A DNA stretch of 61,484 nucleotides from Acetobacter malorum (lineage in GTDB: Bacteria; Pseudomonadota; Alphaproteobacteria; Acetobacterales; Acetobacteraceae). The DNA is taken from contig NZ_LHZC01000037.1 of assembly GCF_001580615.1 (NCBI RefSeq), positions 1 to 61,484 of the forward strand, given 5' to 3'. The translations under genes were made by a program, and so were the position numbers. Below are positions 59,332 through 61,484 of the stretch, piece after piece (position 1 is the stretch's first letter; every line of letters starts with the position of its first letter). The notes under the pieces were generated by a model. It was not told where the DNA came from and made no database searches. It was given only the letters and a program-made list of their open reading frames with translations.

Positions 59332-61484
59332 ATGAGTGATCCGACTCAAATTACCGGCAATGCAAAAGTTCCTAGTGACGTATATGGTTCCTCCATCGAC
59401 AATATTTATGTAAACGGAACCGATAGTATTGAAGTAGACGCTGGTGGGACGGCGACAAACATCAGTGCAGCTGGCGGTAACGGTTTCGTCTATGGTGGCA
59501 CAGCTTCAAACTGGACAGCTAACAGTGGTGGCTATATCGCCGTAGATAGTGGGGCTACGCTAAGCGGCCTGACTGTAGATGGCGGATATGTTGACGTAAA
59601 TAACGGTGCTACTGTTGATACGGCGACAGTTTCTAATCCATCTAATCTTGATGGAAAAGGTTATCTTATCATCAATAGCGGCACCGTGAATGGTGGTACC
59701 GCCACGTCTGGCGGCATGATTGATGCTAAGGGTATAAATGCTGTTGCCAGCGGTGTTACTGCCAGCTCTGGCGGTAAACTTCTGGCAGAACAAGGGACAT
59801 TGCTCTCCGCTACTGTGGGCAGTGGCGGTAATTTTACGCTAAATGGTAGTCCAGCCAGTGCTACAAATACTGTAGTTAATGGTGGTGAACTTGATGTTAA
59901 TTCTGGTGCCAAGGTTACTACGACTACCGTAGACTCTGGCGGTAAAGTTTCTGCCGCTGGCGCTATGTCCACCACTACAGTGAATGATGGAACTGTAACC
60001 ATTCTTGGCGGTGGGAGTGCCGATGCAACCACTGTAAATAATACAGGCGAGTTTTACGTTCTTTCTAATGCTAACGTAACATCTACGACTGTCAATGCTG
60101 GCGGCGATATGTCTGCTTGGGGTGGTGTTACCAGCACGACGCTGAATGATGGAAAGCTGACAGTTCTTGATGGTGGTACTGCCGAGACGACTATCGTTAG
60201 TGGCAAAAGTGCATCCCTGTATGTCGACAGCAATGGCAGTGCTTTCAATAATACCATTGACGGCGGCAGCGTCTTTGTTGAGGGCCTTGTATCTGGCGGG
60301 ACGTTGACTGACGGTGGCCAGATAAGAGTTTCTGCTGGCGGCATTATTTCTGGTATAAACACAACAGATGGAAGTCTCTGGGTTTATGCTGGCGCCTCTG
60401 CAGTAGATACGAATGTTAATTCAGGCTTTACGGAAGTAGATGGAAATTTTTCTGGCGGTTCAATCTACGACGGAAAAATTCAGGTTAATTCTGGTGGCGT
60501 GGCTTCCGGTGTATTCGCCTCGGGTACAAATTTTGACACTCAAGGTACCATTGAAGTTAATGGCGGAACGGTCATTGACCCAATAACGCACGATTTCGGT
60601 AACGTTACCCTTAATACCGGCACTGTAGAAAATCTTTCGGCTACAGGCGGCGGTATTACAATGAACGGCGGCACTTTGTCTGGCGGCACCTTCCAGAGTG
60701 GCGCTACGATGACTGTATCCGCTGGGGCGGTGAATGGTGTTGCAACCATTGGCAATGGTGGCCATGCCAATGTTAGCGGTGGAACAGTTTCTGACCTGAA
60801 CATTGAAACTGGCGGTTCCGGTGCCATTACAGGCGGATCCGTTGCTGATGCTACTGTCTCTTCTGGTGGAACGCTCAATTTTGATACCGGGGCAACATTA
60901 ACGGACAAGCTTACGCTGTCGAGTGGTGGTACAGCTACCATCACAGGTAATACTGGTGGCACTGTTCAGCTTGGAGACGGCTATACCAGCGGTCTAACAA
61001 TTACTGATATCAGCACTTCATCTAGTAGTAATGTTGGCACTACTATTAATGGCTGGACCAAGGATAGCCAGATTGATCTGAAATTTGTCACAAATGATCA
61101 TGCTACCTGGGCATATTCCGGTGCAGATAGTGTTAAGATCACGCTGGGAAATGGAACTGTCGTTACACTGAATATTCCAGGCGTCGAAGCGGCTGGTTTT
61201 GACATGATTAATGACGGCCAGGGCGGTACAATCATCACATGTTTCCTTCCCGGTAGCATGATCCGCACCTCCACTGGTGTGGTTGCTGCGGAAGACATCC
61301 AGATTGGTGACCAGGTGGTGACCTTTGACTGGAAAAACAACCAGGACGTTACACGCGCTGTCATCTGGGCCGGTAAGGCTCACTGCACTGTGCGTTTGGC
61401 CAATATGGAAATAATTGCGGGCTTCGGGGCGCCCCCCATGGAGAAATTGGAATTAGAAGTTCGGACATACATGAATGAACTGGC
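59332..61484 (+). CDS. Strand-loop-strand repeat adhesin with C-terminal Hint domain (partial, runs off window)
   Basis: Open from the ATG at 59332 to the window end, 717 codons so far, starting 2 bases after the heptosyltransferase frame. No signal peptide (MSDPTQITGNAKVPSDVYGS). Residues 1 to about 600 are degenerate repeats of roughly 18-20 residues of the AIDA/strand-loop-strand kind (VDSGATLSGLTVDGGYVDVN, TTVDSGGKVSA, VSSGGTLNFDTGATL), rich in Gly, Ser, Thr and Asn and with no Cys. At residue 637 a Hint domain begins: CFLPGSMIRTSTGVVAAEDI, QIGDQVVTFDW, VIWAGKAHCTVR. After that the expected Hint sequence is lost. Likely substrate of the upstream glycosyltransferase; surface or secreted adhesin is inferred. 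Confidence 0.82.
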   Translation, partial: MSDPTQITGNAKVPSDVYGSSIDNIYVNGTDSIEVDAGGTATNISAAGGNGFVYGGTASNWTANSGGYIAVDSGATLSGLTVDGGYVDVNNGATVDTATVSNPSNLDGKGYLIINSGTVNGGTATSGGMIDAKGINAVASGVTASSGGKLLAEQGTLLSATVGSGGNFTLNGSPASATNTVVNGGELDVNSGAKVTTTTVDSGGKVSAAGAMSTTTVNDGTVTILGGGSADATTVNNTGEFYVLSNANVTSTTVNAGGDMSAWGGVTSTTLNDGKLTVLDGGTAETTIVSGKSASLYVDSNGSAFNNTIDGGSVFVEGLVSGGTLTDGGQIRVSAGGIISGINTTDGSLWVYAGASAVDTNVNSGFTEVDGNFSGGSIYDGKIQVNSGGVASGVFASGTNFDTQGTIEVNGGTVIDPITHDFGNVTLNTGTVENLSATGGGITMNGGTLSGGTFQSGATMTVSAGAVNGVATIGNGGHANVSGGTVSDLNIETGGSGAITGGSVADATVSSGGTLNFDTGATLTDKLTLSSGGTATITGNTGGTVQLGDGYTSGLTITDISTSSSSNVGTTINGWTKDSQIDLKFVTNDHATWAYSGADSVKITLGNGTVVTLNIPGVEAAGFDMINDGQGGTIITCFLPGSMIRTSTGVVAAEDIQIGDQVVTFDWKNNQDVTRAVIWAGKAHCTVRLANMEIIAGFGAPPMEKLELEVRTYMNEL

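Noticed and set aside
1..61484. CRISPR arrays, rRNA, tRNA genes and complete insertion sequences
   Set aside because: No regularly spaced repeats, cloverleaf-like segments with T-loop sequence, or transposase genes were recognised by eye; a tRNAscan or ISfinder run could still find something I missed.

Overview
The window looks like chromosomal DNA of an acetic acid bacterium (Acetobacteraceae, most probably Acetobacter). This is inferred from gene content and style: several large TonB receptors, a complete cytochrome bc1 operon, OprB and FUSC envelope proteins, and a strand-loop-strand adhesin ending in a Hint domain. Genes are of moderately high GC. Three spacers are strikingly AT-rich (about 1900-2040, 38780-38950, 57560-57930). 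I saw no rRNA or tRNA gene, no CRISPR array and no complete insertion sequence.

Layout. 1-900: NERD-domain membrane protein. 910-16025: a metabolic region with a LysR regulator, an aminotransferase, a biotin carboxylase with two biotinyl-type proteins, an SDR oxidoreductase, a divergent pxpBCA-like operon, DMT and MFS transporters, a TonB receptor and aspartase. Together these suggest uptake and ATP-dependent opening of a cyclic amide or urea-like nitrogen compound, feeding amino-acid metabolism. The set BC + BCCP + AHS1/AHS2 + LamB/YcsF contains every part of a urea-carboxylase-like enzyme as separate genes. 16028-30039: a copper locus with a small His/Met-rich secreted protein, multicopper oxidase, CopB, a second Met-rich protein, a CsoR-type repressor, a two-HMA copper P-type ATPase and a CopZ chaperone. 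Two matching CsoR-like operators are visible. Two TonB receptors and a YddA/SbmA-type ABC transporter are interleaved with it. 30120-32820: bc1 complex in the order cytochrome b, cytochrome c1, Rieske. 32980-38721: lipase-like lipoprotein plus Lnb-N/DUF4105 protein, an HxlR regulator divergent from a quinone-oxidoreductase-like enzyme, a cupin and 3-methyladenine glycosylase I.

38946-39384: a promoter, a multi-hairpin leader ending in an intrinsic terminator, then a 68-residue protein of unknown function. This has the architecture of a riboswitch or attenuator, or of a small RNA. 39398-48295: two FUSC transporters, an OprB porin and a four-gene YtcA/HlyD/FUSC/NodT efflux operon. 48384-50288: an ArsC/YffB-like protein, bacterioferritin and a Sel1-repeat protein preceded by a near-consensus Fur box. 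50459-57267: a complete type I Wadjet (jetABCD) anti-plasmid system with tightly overlapping genes.

58025-61484: an autotransporter-type O-heptosyltransferase split by an in-frame amber codon, and its presumed substrate, a cysteine-free strand-loop-strand repeat protein with a C-terminal Hint domain. The Hint homology appears to break about 90 bases before the window ends. This pair, the split biotin/pxp system and the structured leader at 39 kb are the least ordinary features.
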